A stretch of DNA of 64,000 nucleotides from Limibacillus sp. (lineage in GTDB: Bacteria > Pseudomonadota > Alphaproteobacteria > Kiloniellales > CECT-8803). Under the pieces are notes generated by a model. The model made no database searches. It worked only from the letters and a program-made list of their open reading frames with translations, and was not told where the DNA came from. The stretch is from assembly GCA_037379885.1 (NCBI GenBank), contig JARRJC010000011.1, positions 1 to 64,000 on the forward strand, in the 5' to 3' direction. The position numbers and the translations under genes are program-made. This document shows, in pieces, positions 1 to 7,805 of the stretch; position 1 is the stretch's first letter; every line of letters begins with the position of its first letter.

Positions 1-223
1 AATTAGCAACCACGAGTGATCTAGAAAATCCGCCGCTGGCTTAATGCTGACCAATTGACGAACAACCAAGGGGATAGATTAATGAAAGTTCCTTTAGAGC
101 GGCGTTACACCGATTGACTCTGATCTACCCACATCGGCAGCATTCCAGGGTCTTCTAAAAGTCATGATCAGTTCTTGGCAGGTATTCTGCAGGCGATAGG
201 AGGTCTTTTCGGGTCTCCTCCGC
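1..223. other. Window-edge intergenic stretch, no gene recognised
   Basis: This stretch is visibly richer in A and T than the genes that follow. It holds an 11-codon ORF (82-117) with a GGGGAT upstream, which is too short to support. An AGGAGG at 198-203 and a CCTCC at 217-221 could form a short hairpin just before the first gene. I see no terminator or clear promoter. It is probably the upstream regulatory region of the tartrate dehydratase gene, or a remnant of whatever lies left of the window. Confidence 0.4.
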
Positions 224-262
224 ATGAGTCAACCGAACAGCCTTTGGAGAGTAGCTTCTATC

Positions 263-1426
263 GTGCGCATTAAAGAAATCCGGGAAACCGTCGTGCCGAT
301 CAAGTCGGCGATCCGCAACGCCTACATCGACTTCAGCCAGATGACCGTCAGCGTCGTCGCCGTGATTACCGATCAGGTGCGCGACGGCAGGCCGGTGGTC
401 GGCTACGGGTTCAATTCGAACGGCCGCTACGCGCCGCAGGGACTCCTGAGGGAACGTTTCATCCCGCGCCTGCAGCAGGCGGAGGCGGAGAGCCTGCAGG
501 ACGAAAACGGCCTCATCGACCCGCACAAGGCCTGGGACGCCATGATGGCGAACGAGAAGCCGGGCGGACATGGGGAGCGCTCGGTCGCCGTCGGCGTGCT
601 CGACATGGCGATCTGGGACGCGCTCGCCAAGGCCGAAGAAAAGCCGCTCTACCGCCTGCTCGCGGAGCGCTACCGCGGCGGCGAGGAGGACGAGAAGGTC
701 TTCGTCTATGCGGCGGGCGGCTACTACTACCCCGGCAAGGATGTCGAGCAGCTGCAGGAGGAGTTCCGCCGCTATCTCGGCATGGGCTATTCGGTCTGCA
801 AGATGAAGATCGGCGGCGCCAGCCTGGAGGAGGACCTGCGCCGGATCGAGGCCGGAATCGAAGTGGTGGGCGAGCCCGGCCGCGTCGCGGTCGACGTCAA
901 CGGCCGTTTCGATCTGGAGACGGCGATCGCCTATGCCAGGGCGCTCGAGCCCTACGGTCTCTTCTGGTACGAGGAGATCGGAGATCCGCTGGATTTCCAG
1001 CTTCAGGCGGTCATGGCCGACTACTACGACAAGCCCATGGCGACCGGCGAGAACCTCTTCTCGCATCAGGACGCGCGCAACCTGCTGCGCTATGGCGGCA
1101 TGCGGCCCGATCGCGACTACCTTCAGTTCGACTGCGCGCTCTCCTACGGGCTGGTGGAATACATGCGCACCCTGGACGAGGTGCGCGCCGCCGGATGGTC
1201 CCCCCGCCGCTGCATTCCGCATGGCGGGCACCAGATGTCGCTCAACATTGCAGCGGGCCTCGGTCTCGGCGGCAACGAGTCCTATCCGGAAATCTTCAAA
1301 CCCTTCAACGGATTCGCCGACGGTGAGCCGGTGGTTGACGGCTACGTGGGCTTGCCCCAGGCGCCGGGCATCGGTTTCGAACTGAAGAACGAGCTTTACG
1401 CGGTCATGAGTCAGCTTTCTTCCTGA
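263..1426 (+). CDS. tarD: D(-)-tartrate dehydratase (enolase superfamily, TarD)
   Basis: It should dehydrate D-tartrate to oxaloacetate (EC 4.2.1.81). Counting from the in-frame ATG at 224, the KMK motif gives Lys195. Metal ligands are D224, E250 and E276, in the VDVNGRF, WYEEIGDP and TGENLFSH segments. H333 lies in IPHGGHQMS. These align, at a constant offset of 11, with K184, D213, E239, E265 and H322 of Bradyrhizobium TarD as I recall that sequence, and the surrounding segments are nearly identical. I chose GTG 263 because the family begins just before VRI; ATG 224 would add 13 residues not seen in the family, and its AGGAGG is about 20 bases away. The next gene is a class V aminotransferase 30 bp downstream. 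No tartrate transporter is adjacent. Confidence 0.88.
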   Translation: MRIKEIRETVVPIKSAIRNAYIDFSQMTVSVVAVITDQVRDGRPVVGYGFNSNGRYAPQGLLRERFIPRLQQAEAESLQDENGLIDPHKAWDAMMANEKPGGHGERSVAVGVLDMAIWDALAKAEEKPLYRLLAERYRGGEEDEKVFVYAAGGYYYPGKDVEQLQEEFRRYLGMGYSVCKMKIGGASLEEDLRRIEAGIEVVGEPGRVAVDVNGRFDLETAIAYARALEPYGLFWYEEIGDPLDFQLQAVMADYYDKPMATGENLFSHQDARNLLRYGGMRPDRDYLQFDCALSYGLVEYMRTLDEVRAAGWSPRRCIPHGGHQMSLNIAAGLGLGGNESYPEIFKPFNGFADGEPVVDGYVGLPQAPGIGFELKNELYAVMSQLSS

Positions 1427-1456
1427 TGGCTGGCTGGAGCGACAAGAGGAGCCGGC

Positions 1457-2575
1457 ATGCGTGAACTCTACGATATTCCCCGCGAGGTGACCTACCTCAA
1501 CTGCGCCTACGTATCGCCGCTGCTGAATTCGGTCGCCAGGGCCGTTTCCGAAGGCCTTGAGAGCGAGCGGCATCCCTGGAGCCTGACGCCGGACGATTTC
1601 TTCGACCCGCCGCAGCGCCTGCGCAGCCTCTTCGCCGGGCTGATCGGGGCGGAGGCGGAGGATATCGCCATCGTGCCCTCGGCCAGCTACGGGATCGCCA
1701 CGGCAGCCGCCAACCTGCCGCTCGCCGAGGGGCAGAGCATCCTGATGCTGCAGGAGGAGTACCCCTCCAACGTCTATTCCTGGCGGCGCTTGGCCAAGCA
1801 GCGCGGGGCGGAGATCGTGACCGTGCCGCGCCCCGCCAGCGGGGACTGGACCGCGGCGATCCTGAAGCACCTGGACGAAAGGGTCGCCATCGCGGCGCTT
1901 GCGCAAAACCACTGGATGGACGGGGCGCTGATCGACCTTGAGCGGGTGGGCGAGGCCTTGCGGGACCAGGGCGCGGCCCTTGCCATCGACGCCAGTCAGT
2001 CCTGCGGCGCCCTGCCGTTCGATGTAAAGCGCATTCAGCCGGATTTCATGATCACCTGCGGCTACAAGTGGATGCACTGTCCCTACAGCATCTCCTTCCT
2101 CTACGCCGCGCCGGGCCGTCAGGCGGGCGTTCCCATCGAAGAGAACCCCATGAACCGCGAAGGCGGTCGGCAGTTCGCGCGGCTCGCCGACTACACGGAG
2201 CGCTATGGTCCCGGCGCGCTGCGCTACGACGTGGGGGAGCGGGCCAACTTCACGCTTCTGCCCGGCGCGATCGCCGCCTTGGAGCAACTGACCGAGTGGG
2301 GCGTTGAACAGATCCAGTCCGAGCTGCGTGCGAAGACCGCCCGGGTGGCGGAAGCCGGCAAGGCGCTGGGTCTCTCCGTCCTGCCGGAGGCTTTGCGGGC
2401 CGGGCATTTCCTCGGTCTGGTTTTCGAAGACGGCGTGCCCGAGGGCACGGCCCAGCGTTTGGCCGAGCAGAAGATCTTCGTCTCCGTGCGCGGCAACTCC
2501 GTCAGGGTCACGCCGCACCTCTACAACGACGACAGGGATATCGAGCGGTTCATCGAGGCGCTGAGGAAGCTCTAG
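1457..2575 (+). CDS. Class V aminotransferase (PLP-dependent)
   Basis: A 372-residue fold-type I PLP enzyme of the cysteine desulfurase, isopenicillin-N-epimerase and kynureninase group. The PLP-binding lysine is K204 in GYKWMHCP. Upstream are the phosphate-binding segment VPSASYGIATAAANL and the aspartate of DASQSCGALPFDV. The start has a good AGAGGAG ribosome-binding site. It lies 30 bp after tarD on the same strand, so the two are probably cotranscribed. The substrate cannot be read from the sequence. No SufE or IscU partner is near, so a house-keeping Fe-S desulfurase role is unlikely. Confidence 0.8.
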   Translation: MRELYDIPREVTYLNCAYVSPLLNSVARAVSEGLESERHPWSLTPDDFFDPPQRLRSLFAGLIGAEAEDIAIVPSASYGIATAAANLPLAEGQSILMLQEEYPSNVYSWRRLAKQRGAEIVTVPRPASGDWTAAILKHLDERVAIAALAQNHWMDGALIDLERVGEALRDQGAALAIDASQSCGALPFDVKRIQPDFMITCGYKWMHCPYSISFLYAAPGRQAGVPIEENPMNREGGRQFARLADYTERYGPGALRYDVGERANFTLLPGAIAALEQLTEWGVEQIQSELRAKTARVAEAGKALGLSVLPEALRAGHFLGLVFEDGVPEGTAQRLAEQKIFVSVRGNSVRVTPHLYNDDRDIERFIEALRKL

Positions 2576-2638
2576 CGCCAAGCCTCTCGAGCCCTGCTAT
2601 TCTCCAGCTTTGCAGGTCAAGCATGGGGAGGTTCTGCG

Positions 2639-3019
2639 ATGACGCGAGAGGTGACCATCGCTCTTTTGGACGAGATTCAGGATGGTTTCAACCGGCAGGA
2701 CGTGGACGCGATCCTGTCGCACTTCGTGGAGGACTGCGTCTGGGTGATGGCGCGCGGGCCGGAGGCGCCCGAGGGCCGCGTCTGCCACGGCAAGGAAGAG
2801 ATCGGCGAGGTCCTGCGCACGCGCTACCGCCAGATTCCGGACATGCGCTGGGAGGATATCCGGCACTGGATCTTCGGCCAGGAAAAGGCGCTCTCGGAAT
2901 GGGTGGTGCGCGGCACGCCGGCCGGGGGTGAGGGCTTCGCCTACCTCGGCTGCGACCTCTGGGAGTTCCGGGACGGCTTCGTCACCAAGAAGGACACCTA
3001 CTGGAAGTACATCGGCTAG
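2639..3019 (+). CDS. SnoaL-like / NTF2-fold protein
   Basis: A 126-residue protein with the SnoaL/NTF2-like pattern: an N-terminal helix (LLDEIQDGFNRQDVDAILSHF) followed by a conserved aspartate-rich strand (EDCVWVMARGPE) and a C-terminal mixed sheet. GGGGAGG stands 7 bases before the ATG. Proteins of this family are small cone-shaped isomerases, hydrolases or ligand binders, and the sequence does not reveal which. It follows the aminotransferase by 63 bp and may be the last gene of the tarD transcript. Confidence 0.65.
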   Translation: MTREVTIALLDEIQDGFNRQDVDAILSHFVEDCVWVMARGPEAPEGRVCHGKEEIGEVLRTRYRQIPDMRWEDIRHWIFGQEKALSEWVVRGTPAGGEGFAYLGCDLWEFRDGFVTKKDTYWKYIG

Positions 3020-3022
3020 GCG

Positions 3023-3895
3023 TCAGGCGCGCAGGAAGGCCGTCATGTCCGCCAGGACCGGCGCGCTGTCCCGCAGGGGCTTGGAAAGCGCCAAAAGAAG
3101 CCCGGCGTGCCCGATGTCCGGATAGCGCTTTTCCACCACCGGCACGCCCGCCGCACGGGCCGCTTGCGCCAGATTGGCGCTGTTCTTCGGCAGGACCGTG
3201 CTGTCGTCTTCGCCGCTGGCCAGGAAAAGCGGCGGCGCGTCCGGTCCCACCCGGTTGACCGGCTGCGTCGCCTCCAGGTCGCTGGCCCCCGCGAAGGCCC
3301 GCTTGGTGGCGCGCCACTTGAGGGGCAGGAAGTCGTAGGGCCCGGCCAGTCCGGCGATCCCAGCGATCCGATCGGGCGTCAGGCCATGGGGCTCCAGGAA
3401 CTCCGGCGCCAGCCCCAGCATCACCGCGTTGTAGGCGCCCGCCGAGTGTCCTGCGAGAAAGACCTTATTGGTCTCGGCGCCGAAGCGTTCACCCTCCGCC
3501 AGGCACCAGGCGAGGGCGGCGGCGTTGTCCTCCAGGAAAGCGGGGTAGGTCACCTCCGGCACCAGCCGGTAGTCAGGGATCGCCACATAAAAACCGGCGG
3601 CTGCCAGGGCGTGACCCACGAAGGCGTAGTCCTGCCGCCTGCCCGAGTTCCAGGAGCCGCCGTAGAGGAAGACCACCAGCGGCGCGGGGCCGCCCTCTGC
3701 TGGGCCGCCCTTTGCGGGTCCGTAGAGGTCCAGCTTCTGGCGGTCGTGGGGCCCGAAGGAAAGACCGTCGCCCAGCAGCTTCGTGCCCTCGTCGAAGGAG
3801 ACGACGGCGTTGAAGGCGCCAAGGCGCGTGCAGCCGGTCAGTAGGAGCGGCAGTCCGGCGGCGAGGAGCGTTCGTCTGGATAGCTTTGAGATCAT
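3023..3895 (-). CDS. Alpha/beta hydrolase, esterase-type lipoprotein
   Basis: Starting at the ATG with its first base at 3895 gives 290 residues. They begin with twin-Arg-like SKLSRRTLLAAG and a lipobox LLLTGC (Cys22), so the protein is probably a lipid-anchored periplasmic esterase. The catalytic set is visible: YGGSW at 78-82 (in place of the usual HGG oxyanion motif), nucleophile S151 in AGHSAG, an acidic residue at D230/D231 and H263. The open frame reaches back to 4045, but that would overlap the divergent lipocalin gene and bury the signal peptide. Residues 59-72 hold a Gly-Pro-Ala repeat between two strands of the fold. The substrate is unknown. Confidence 0.75.
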   Translation of the reverse strand: MISKLSRRTLLAAGLPLLLTGCTRLGAFNAVVSFDEGTKLLGDGLSFGPHDRQKLDLYGPAKGGPAEGGPAPLVVFLYGGSWNSGRRQDYAFVGHALAAAGFYVAIPDYRLVPEVTYPAFLEDNAAALAWCLAEGERFGAETNKVFLAGHSAGAYNAVMLGLAPEFLEPHGLTPDRIAGIAGLAGPYDFLPLKWRATKRAFAGASDLEATQPVNRVGPDAPPLFLASGEDDSTVLPKNSANLAQAARAAGVPVVEKRYPDIGHAGLLLALSKPLRDSAPVLADMTAFLRA

Positions 3896-3972
3896 GCCCT
3901 TTGAACTAGATCGCTGCGCGCGCGATGGCGAGGGCCTTGCTTTGGCTCTCATCTGAAGCAACTGTTTCTCCC

Positions 3973-4551
3973 ATGAAAAACCTCTTCGCATCGCTTTTCG
4001 CCGTCTCGCTCCTAGCCGCGCCTGCAGCGGCGGAGGAAGACGCACCGCTGAAGCCGGTATCGGGTTTCGACGTCACGCGCTACCTGGGCGACTGGCACGA
4101 AATCGCTTCCATACCCGCCTGGTTCCAGGATCACTGCGCCAGCGACACCATGGCCAGCTATGGTGTGGAGCCGGAGAGCGGGCTGGTGACGGTGCTGAAC
4201 CGATGCCGGGACGAGGCGGGGGAGTGGGACGCAGCCGACGGTTATGCCCGCTTTACCGGTCCGCGCGACGAGGGCGGTCTGGAGGTTACCTTCCTCAGCC
4301 TCTTCGGTACGCCGATCTGGTTGATTTCGGGCGACTACGTGGTGGTCGCGCTGGATGAGGACTACCGCTGGTCGGCGGTGGGGCATCCCTCGCGCGACTA
4401 TGCCTGGATCCTGTCGCGCGAGCCGGAGATGGCGGAGGAGACGATCAAGGAGATCGCCGCCCGCTTCGCGGCTGTCGGCTACGACACCTGTGAAATCCTG
4501 ACCAGTCCCCGCAAAGAAGAAGAGGCGCGCCGTCCGCTCTGTGAGCTCTAG
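3973..4551 (+). CDS. Lipocalin family protein (Blc-like)
   Basis: A 192-residue protein with a cleavable signal peptide (MKNLFASLFAVSLLAAPAAA) and the lipocalin GxW signature in YLGDWHEIASIP. The later Blc-type segments YVVVALDEDYRWSAVGHPSRDYAWILSREP and PEMAEETIKEI are clear. Bacterial lipocalins of this type bind lipids in the periplasm or outer membrane. No lipobox cysteine is present, so this one should be soluble. The frame is open back to 3925, but the ATG at 3973 begins the signal peptide. It is divergent from the lipoprotein esterase, 77 bp away. Confidence 0.85.
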   Translation: MKNLFASLFAVSLLAAPAAAEEDAPLKPVSGFDVTRYLGDWHEIASIPAWFQDHCASDTMASYGVEPESGLVTVLNRCRDEAGEWDAADGYARFTGPRDEGGLEVTFLSLFGTPIWLISGDYVVVALDEDYRWSAVGHPSRDYAWILSREPEMAEETIKEIAARFAAVGYDTCEILTSPRKEEEARRPLCEL

Positions 4552-4599
4552 CACGCCTCTACCATCTTCAAGAACGTCGGATCCTTTGAGGATCGCCGG

Positions 4600-5211
4600 T
4601 CAGTCCAGGATGCCGCCGGTGTCGCCTTCCTTCTCACCTTCGAAGGGGGCCTGCGCCTCCTTGTTCTGGTTGGCGCGCTCGCGGCCCTTGGCGCTCTTCA
4701 GCGCCTTTTCGACCGTGGCGTTCAACTCGCTCTGCGAACAGAGGCCGAGCAGGACGGGATCGCGCGGGCGAATGTTGGCGGAGTTCCAGTGGCTGCGCTC
4801 GCGCACTGCCTGGATGGTGTTCTTGGTGGTGCCGATCAGCTTGCCGACCTGGGCGTCCGACAGCTCAGGATGGTGGCGCAGCAGCCAGGCGACGCCATCG
4901 GGCTTGTCCTGACGCTTGGCGACGGGCGTGTAGCGCGGGCCCTTGGTGCGCTTTGCGGGCTGCGGCAGATCCTGCTTGGCCATCTGCAAGCTGGCGCTCG
5001 GGTCCGCCTGACAACGCTCCAGCTCTTCCTTGGTGAGCTGATTGTTGGCGACGGGGTCCATGCCGTGGATGCCGGTCGCCACCTCGCCGTCGGCGATGCC
5101 CTGAACCTCCAGGCGGTGCAGACCGCAGAAGTCGGCAATCTGCTCAAAGGAGAGCGAGGTGTTTTCGACCAACCATACGGCGGTCGCCTTGGGCATGAGC
5201 GGTTTGTTCAT
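4600..5211 (-). CDS. trcR: DUF1013 transcriptional cell-cycle regulator (TrcR)
   Basis: A 203-residue DUF1013 protein. The N-terminal part (MNKPLMPKATAVWLVENTSLSFEQIADFCGLHRLEVQGIADG) is the diagnostic helix-turn-helix-like block. A second block (HHPELSDAQVGKLIGTTKNTIQAVRERSHWN) looks like a sigma-like DNA-binding helix pair. The C-terminus is charged and variable. Members are nearly confined to Alphaproteobacteria, where the family has been described as a transcription regulator acting in the cell cycle. The start is fixed by the conserved MNKPLMPKATAVWL. It sits alone between unrelated genes. Confidence 0.85.
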   Translation of the reverse strand: MNKPLMPKATAVWLVENTSLSFEQIADFCGLHRLEVQGIADGEVATGIHGMDPVANNQLTKEELERCQADPSASLQMAKQDLPQPAKRTKGPRYTPVAKRQDKPDGVAWLLRHHPELSDAQVGKLIGTTKNTIQAVRERSHWNSANIRPRDPVLLGLCSQSELNATVEKALKSAKGRERANQNKEAQAPFEGEKEGDTGGILD

Positions 5212-5359
5212 CGATCCTCCTTCTGCGCGGCCGGCGCGCTCTTCGGGCCTGTGCCTGGCCGCCTGCCGCCGGGGTCGCTCCCCTCGCGGCGCTTGTTGGC
5301 TTTTTCCTTTATGGAATGGCCGGGAATATAGGGGCTTGGCGCCTGCGGATAAAGCCCAA

Positions 5360-6358
5360 TCAGTCGAAGGTCAACATGATCTTGCCGATATGTTCGGAAG
5401 ATTCCATCAGCCGGTGGGCCTCGGCGGCCCCGGTCAGGGGAAAGCTGCTGTGGATCAGGGGTTTGACGCGGCCTTCCTCCAGCAGTGGCCAGACCTTTTC
5501 CCGGAGTTGGGCGGCGATGGCCGCCTTGAAGGCGACGTCGCGCGCCCGCAGGGTCGATCCGGTGATCTTCAGGCGCTTCAGCATGACCGGCAGGAAGTCG
5601 ACTTCGGCCTTGGAGCCGCCCAGGAAGGCGATGAAGACCAGCCGCCCGTCGGGGGCCAGCAGCTTGATGTCGCGCGAGATGTAGTCGCCGCCCACCATGT
5701 CGAGGATCACGTCCACGCCCTTGCCGCCGCTCTCTTCCTTCAAGACCGCGACGAAATCCTCCTCGCGGTAGTTGACCGCGCGCTTGGCGCCGAGCGCGCG
5801 GCAGGCCTCCAGCTTCTCAGGCGATCCGGCGGTGGTGTAGACCTCCGCCCCGAAGGCGCTGGCGAGCTGGATCGCCGTGGTGCCGATGCCGCTGGACCCG
5901 CCATGCACCAGGAAGCGTTCTCCCGGTTGCAGGCCCGCCCGGTCGAAGACATTGGACCAGACGGTGAAGTAGGTCTCCGGAAGCGCCGCGGCGGCGGTCG
6001 CGTCGAAGCCCTTGGGGAAGGGCAGGCATTGGGCCGCCGGGGCTGCGCAATACTCGGCATAGCCGCCGCCGGTCACCAGAGCCGTGACCCGCTCGCCAAG
6101 GCCAGGGCTCTCCACGCCCTCGCCCCGCGCCACCACCTCGCCGGCCACCTCCAGGCCCGGAATGTCCGAAGCGCCGGGCGGCGGCGGATAGCCGCCCAGC
6201 CGTTGCAGCACGTCGGGCCGGTTCACGCCCGCCGCTTCGACCCGGATCAGGACTTCGCCCGCAGCGGCTTCCGGCAAGGGCCGCTTTGCGGGGCGCAGAA
6301 CCTCCGGCCCGCCGGGTTCGGTGATCTCTATGGCGGTCATTTCGCTGGGAAGGGACAT
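5360..6358 (-). CDS. NAD(P)H-quinone oxidoreductase, MDR superfamily (PIG3-like)
   Basis: A 332-residue zinc-free medium-chain dehydrogenase/reductase. The N-terminal GroES-like domain includes VLIRVEAAGVNRPDVLQRLGGYPPPPG. The cofactor site is FLVHGGSSGIGTTAIQLASAFGAEV. The QOR/PIG3 family reduces quinones with NADPH. AGGAG stands 10 bases before the ATG at 6358. An alternative ATG 18 bases further in (MTAIEITEPGG) is also plausible. The gene is not obviously in an operon. Confidence 0.82.
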   Translation of the reverse strand: MSLPSEMTAIEITEPGGPEVLRPAKRPLPEAAAGEVLIRVEAAGVNRPDVLQRLGGYPPPPGASDIPGLEVAGEVVARGEGVESPGLGERVTALVTGGGYAEYCAAPAAQCLPFPKGFDATAAAALPETYFTVWSNVFDRAGLQPGERFLVHGGSSGIGTTAIQLASAFGAEVYTTAGSPEKLEACRALGAKRAVNYREEDFVAVLKEESGGKGVDVILDMVGGDYISRDIKLLAPDGRLVFIAFLGGSKAEVDFLPVMLKRLKITGSTLRARDVAFKAAIAAQLREKVWPLLEEGRVKPLIHSSFPLTGAAEAHRLMESSEHIGKIMLTFD

Positions 6359-6480
6359 GAAGGGCTTGCTCCTGCTGAGACTGGCGGGTGGGCGGCGCTT
6401 GGCGCTGGCGCCTCTCGGACGCTAGACTGCCCCCCGACCGCGACCGAGTTCAAGCGCAGCCTTTGCAAGGAGGAGGGGCC

Positions 6481-6669
6481 ATGGACAGCGATGACCTGGA
6501 GCCGAGAAAGGTGAAGCCCAAGCCCAAGGACCTGGAGCTCTTGGGCGTGGAGGAGTTGGAGGAATACATCGCCGGTCTACAGGCCGAGATCGACCGGGCG
6601 CGCGCCGTGATCGACGGCAAGCAGAGCCACAAGGGCGCCGCCGAGGCGCTGTTCAAGCCGCGCGGCTAG
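6481..6669 (+). CDS. DUF1192 small protein
   Basis: A 62-residue acidic then basic protein with the DUF1192 core LGVEELEEYIAGLQAEIDRARAVI, a short predicted coiled coil. It has a very strong AAGGAGGAG ribosome-binding site directly before the ATG. The frame extends upstream to 6388, but the ribosome-binding site and family length fix the start at 6481. DUF1192 proteins are conserved in Alphaproteobacteria and have no known function. Its end overlaps the convergent small membrane protein by 17 bp. Confidence 0.75.
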   Translation: MDSDDLEPRKVKPKPKDLELLGVEELEEYIAGLQAEIDRARAVIDGKQSHKGAAEALFKPRG

Positions 6670-6877
6670 TCCCGCGCCAGAACATCAGCCAGCCGAGCGG
6701 CCCCAAGAACAACACGATCACCACCCAGCCGAAGCGCGGGCTCAAGGGGCAACGCGCGCCCTCGCGGGCCTTCCAGGGGCCGCCCCGGCTCGACAGCAGC
6801 ACATGGGCGAGCGGCAGCAGCCAGCCCCCGATCAGGAGGCTCCAGGCAATTATCTGGGTGAGCAGGATCTGATCCAT
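6653..6877 (-). CDS. Small PLDc_N-type membrane protein
   Basis: A 74-residue protein (start at base 6877) with two membrane segments: LLTQIIAWSLLIGGWLLPLAHVLL and WVVIVLFLGPLGWLMFW. The second carries the GPLG-x-x-W ending typical of the phospholipase D nuclease N-terminal (PLDc_N) family. The longer open frame to 7156 runs into the divergent bdhA region and looks spurious. Its function is unknown. It is convergent with the DUF1192 gene and overlaps its last 17 bp. Confidence 0.6.
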   Translation of the reverse strand: MDQILLTQIIAWSLLIGGWLLPLAHVLLSSRGGPWKAREGARCPLSPRFGWVVIVLFLGPLGWLMFWRGTSRAA

Positions 6878-7022
6878 GACAGAGGGCACTCTGCCCTCTA
6901 GCGCGCCATTGATAAAGCGGCCTTTCATCAAGTTCTGGCTTTCCACGGGCCGCCCCTTGCGCTTAGCTTCGCCGCAGCGCAGCATAATCAGTATCCAAGA
7001 GAGAGAAAGGAAGCGGATCGCC

Positions 7023-7805
7023 ATGCTCAAAGGAAAGGCGGCACTCGTCACCGGATCGACCAGCGGCATCGGGCTCGGCATGGCGCGGGCCTTCGCGGCG
7101 GAGGGCTGCAAGGTCATGCTGAATGGCCTGGGCGACGCCGCCGAGATCGAGGCCACCCGCGCGGCCCTGGCCGAGGAGTTCGGGGTCGAGGTGCGCTACA
7201 ACGGCGCGGACATGACCAAACCGGACCAGATCGCCGCCATGGTCGAGGAGGCGGAGAACGCTTTCGGGTCGCTCGATATCCTGGTGAACAATGCCGGCAT
7301 TCAGCACACCGCTGCGATCCCCGACTTCCCCGACGCGAAGTGGGAGGCGGTGATCGCGATCAACCTCTCGGCTGTGTTCTATGGGACCAAGGCCGCGCTG
7401 CCGGGCATGCAAAAACGCGGCTGGGGCCGGATCGTCAACATCGCTTCCGCCCACGGCAAGGTCGCCTCGCCCAACAAGTCCGCCTATGTCGCCGCCAAGC
7501 ACGGGGTCGTCGGCCTGACCAAGGTCACGGCGCTGGAGAACGCGGGCAAGGGCGTCACCTGCAACGCCATCTGTCCGGGCTGGGTGCGCACCGATCTCGT
7601 GGAGCGGCAGATCGAGGCGCTGGCTGAAAAGCTGGGCGTCTCGGTCGAAGAGGGTGCGGTGGAGCTTTTGCGCGAAAAGCAGCCCTCGCTTCAGTTCGTA
7701 ACGCCGGAACAGCTTGGCGGCTTCGCCGTCTTCCTTTGCGGTCCGGCGGCGGAACAGATCACGGGCGCTGCGCTCTCCATGGACGGCGGCTGGACCGCGA
7801 TCTAA
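7023..7805 (+). CDS. bdhA: 3-hydroxybutyrate dehydrogenase
   Basis: A 260-residue short-chain dehydrogenase that interconverts 3-hydroxybutyrate and acetoacetate with NAD, part of polyhydroxybutyrate and ketone-body use. The cofactor motif is TGSTSGIG. The catalytic set is N114, S142, Y155 and K159. The substrate-site residues of this family are present: Q94 (AGIQH), H144 (SAHG), K152 and W187 (PGWVRTD). The ATG at 7023 is preceded by AAGGAAG and gives exactly the usual length. Frames starting further upstream are unsupported. It overlaps the convergent threonine aldolase gene by 4 bp. Confidence 0.92.
   Translation: MLKGKAALVTGSTSGIGLGMARAFAAEGCKVMLNGLGDAAEIEATRAALAEEFGVEVRYNGADMTKPDQIAAMVEEAENAFGSLDILVNNAGIQHTAAIPDFPDAKWEAVIAINLSAVFYGTKAALPGMQKRGWGRIVNIASAHGKVASPNKSAYVAAKHGVVGLTKVTALENAGKGVTCNAICPGWVRTDLVERQIEALAEKLGVSVEEGAVELLREKQPSLQFVTPEQLGGFAVFLCGPAAEQITGAALSMDGGWTAI

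Noticed and set aside
82-117. An 11-codon ORF with a purine-rich upstream, as a leader peptide
   Set aside because: It is too short, has no run of regulatory codons and no attenuator hairpin after it.
155-2581. An 808-codon minus-strand open frame opposite tarD and the aminotransferase gene
   Set aside because: It is the antisense shadow of two clear genes in high-GC DNA, with no motif or ribosome-binding site of its own.
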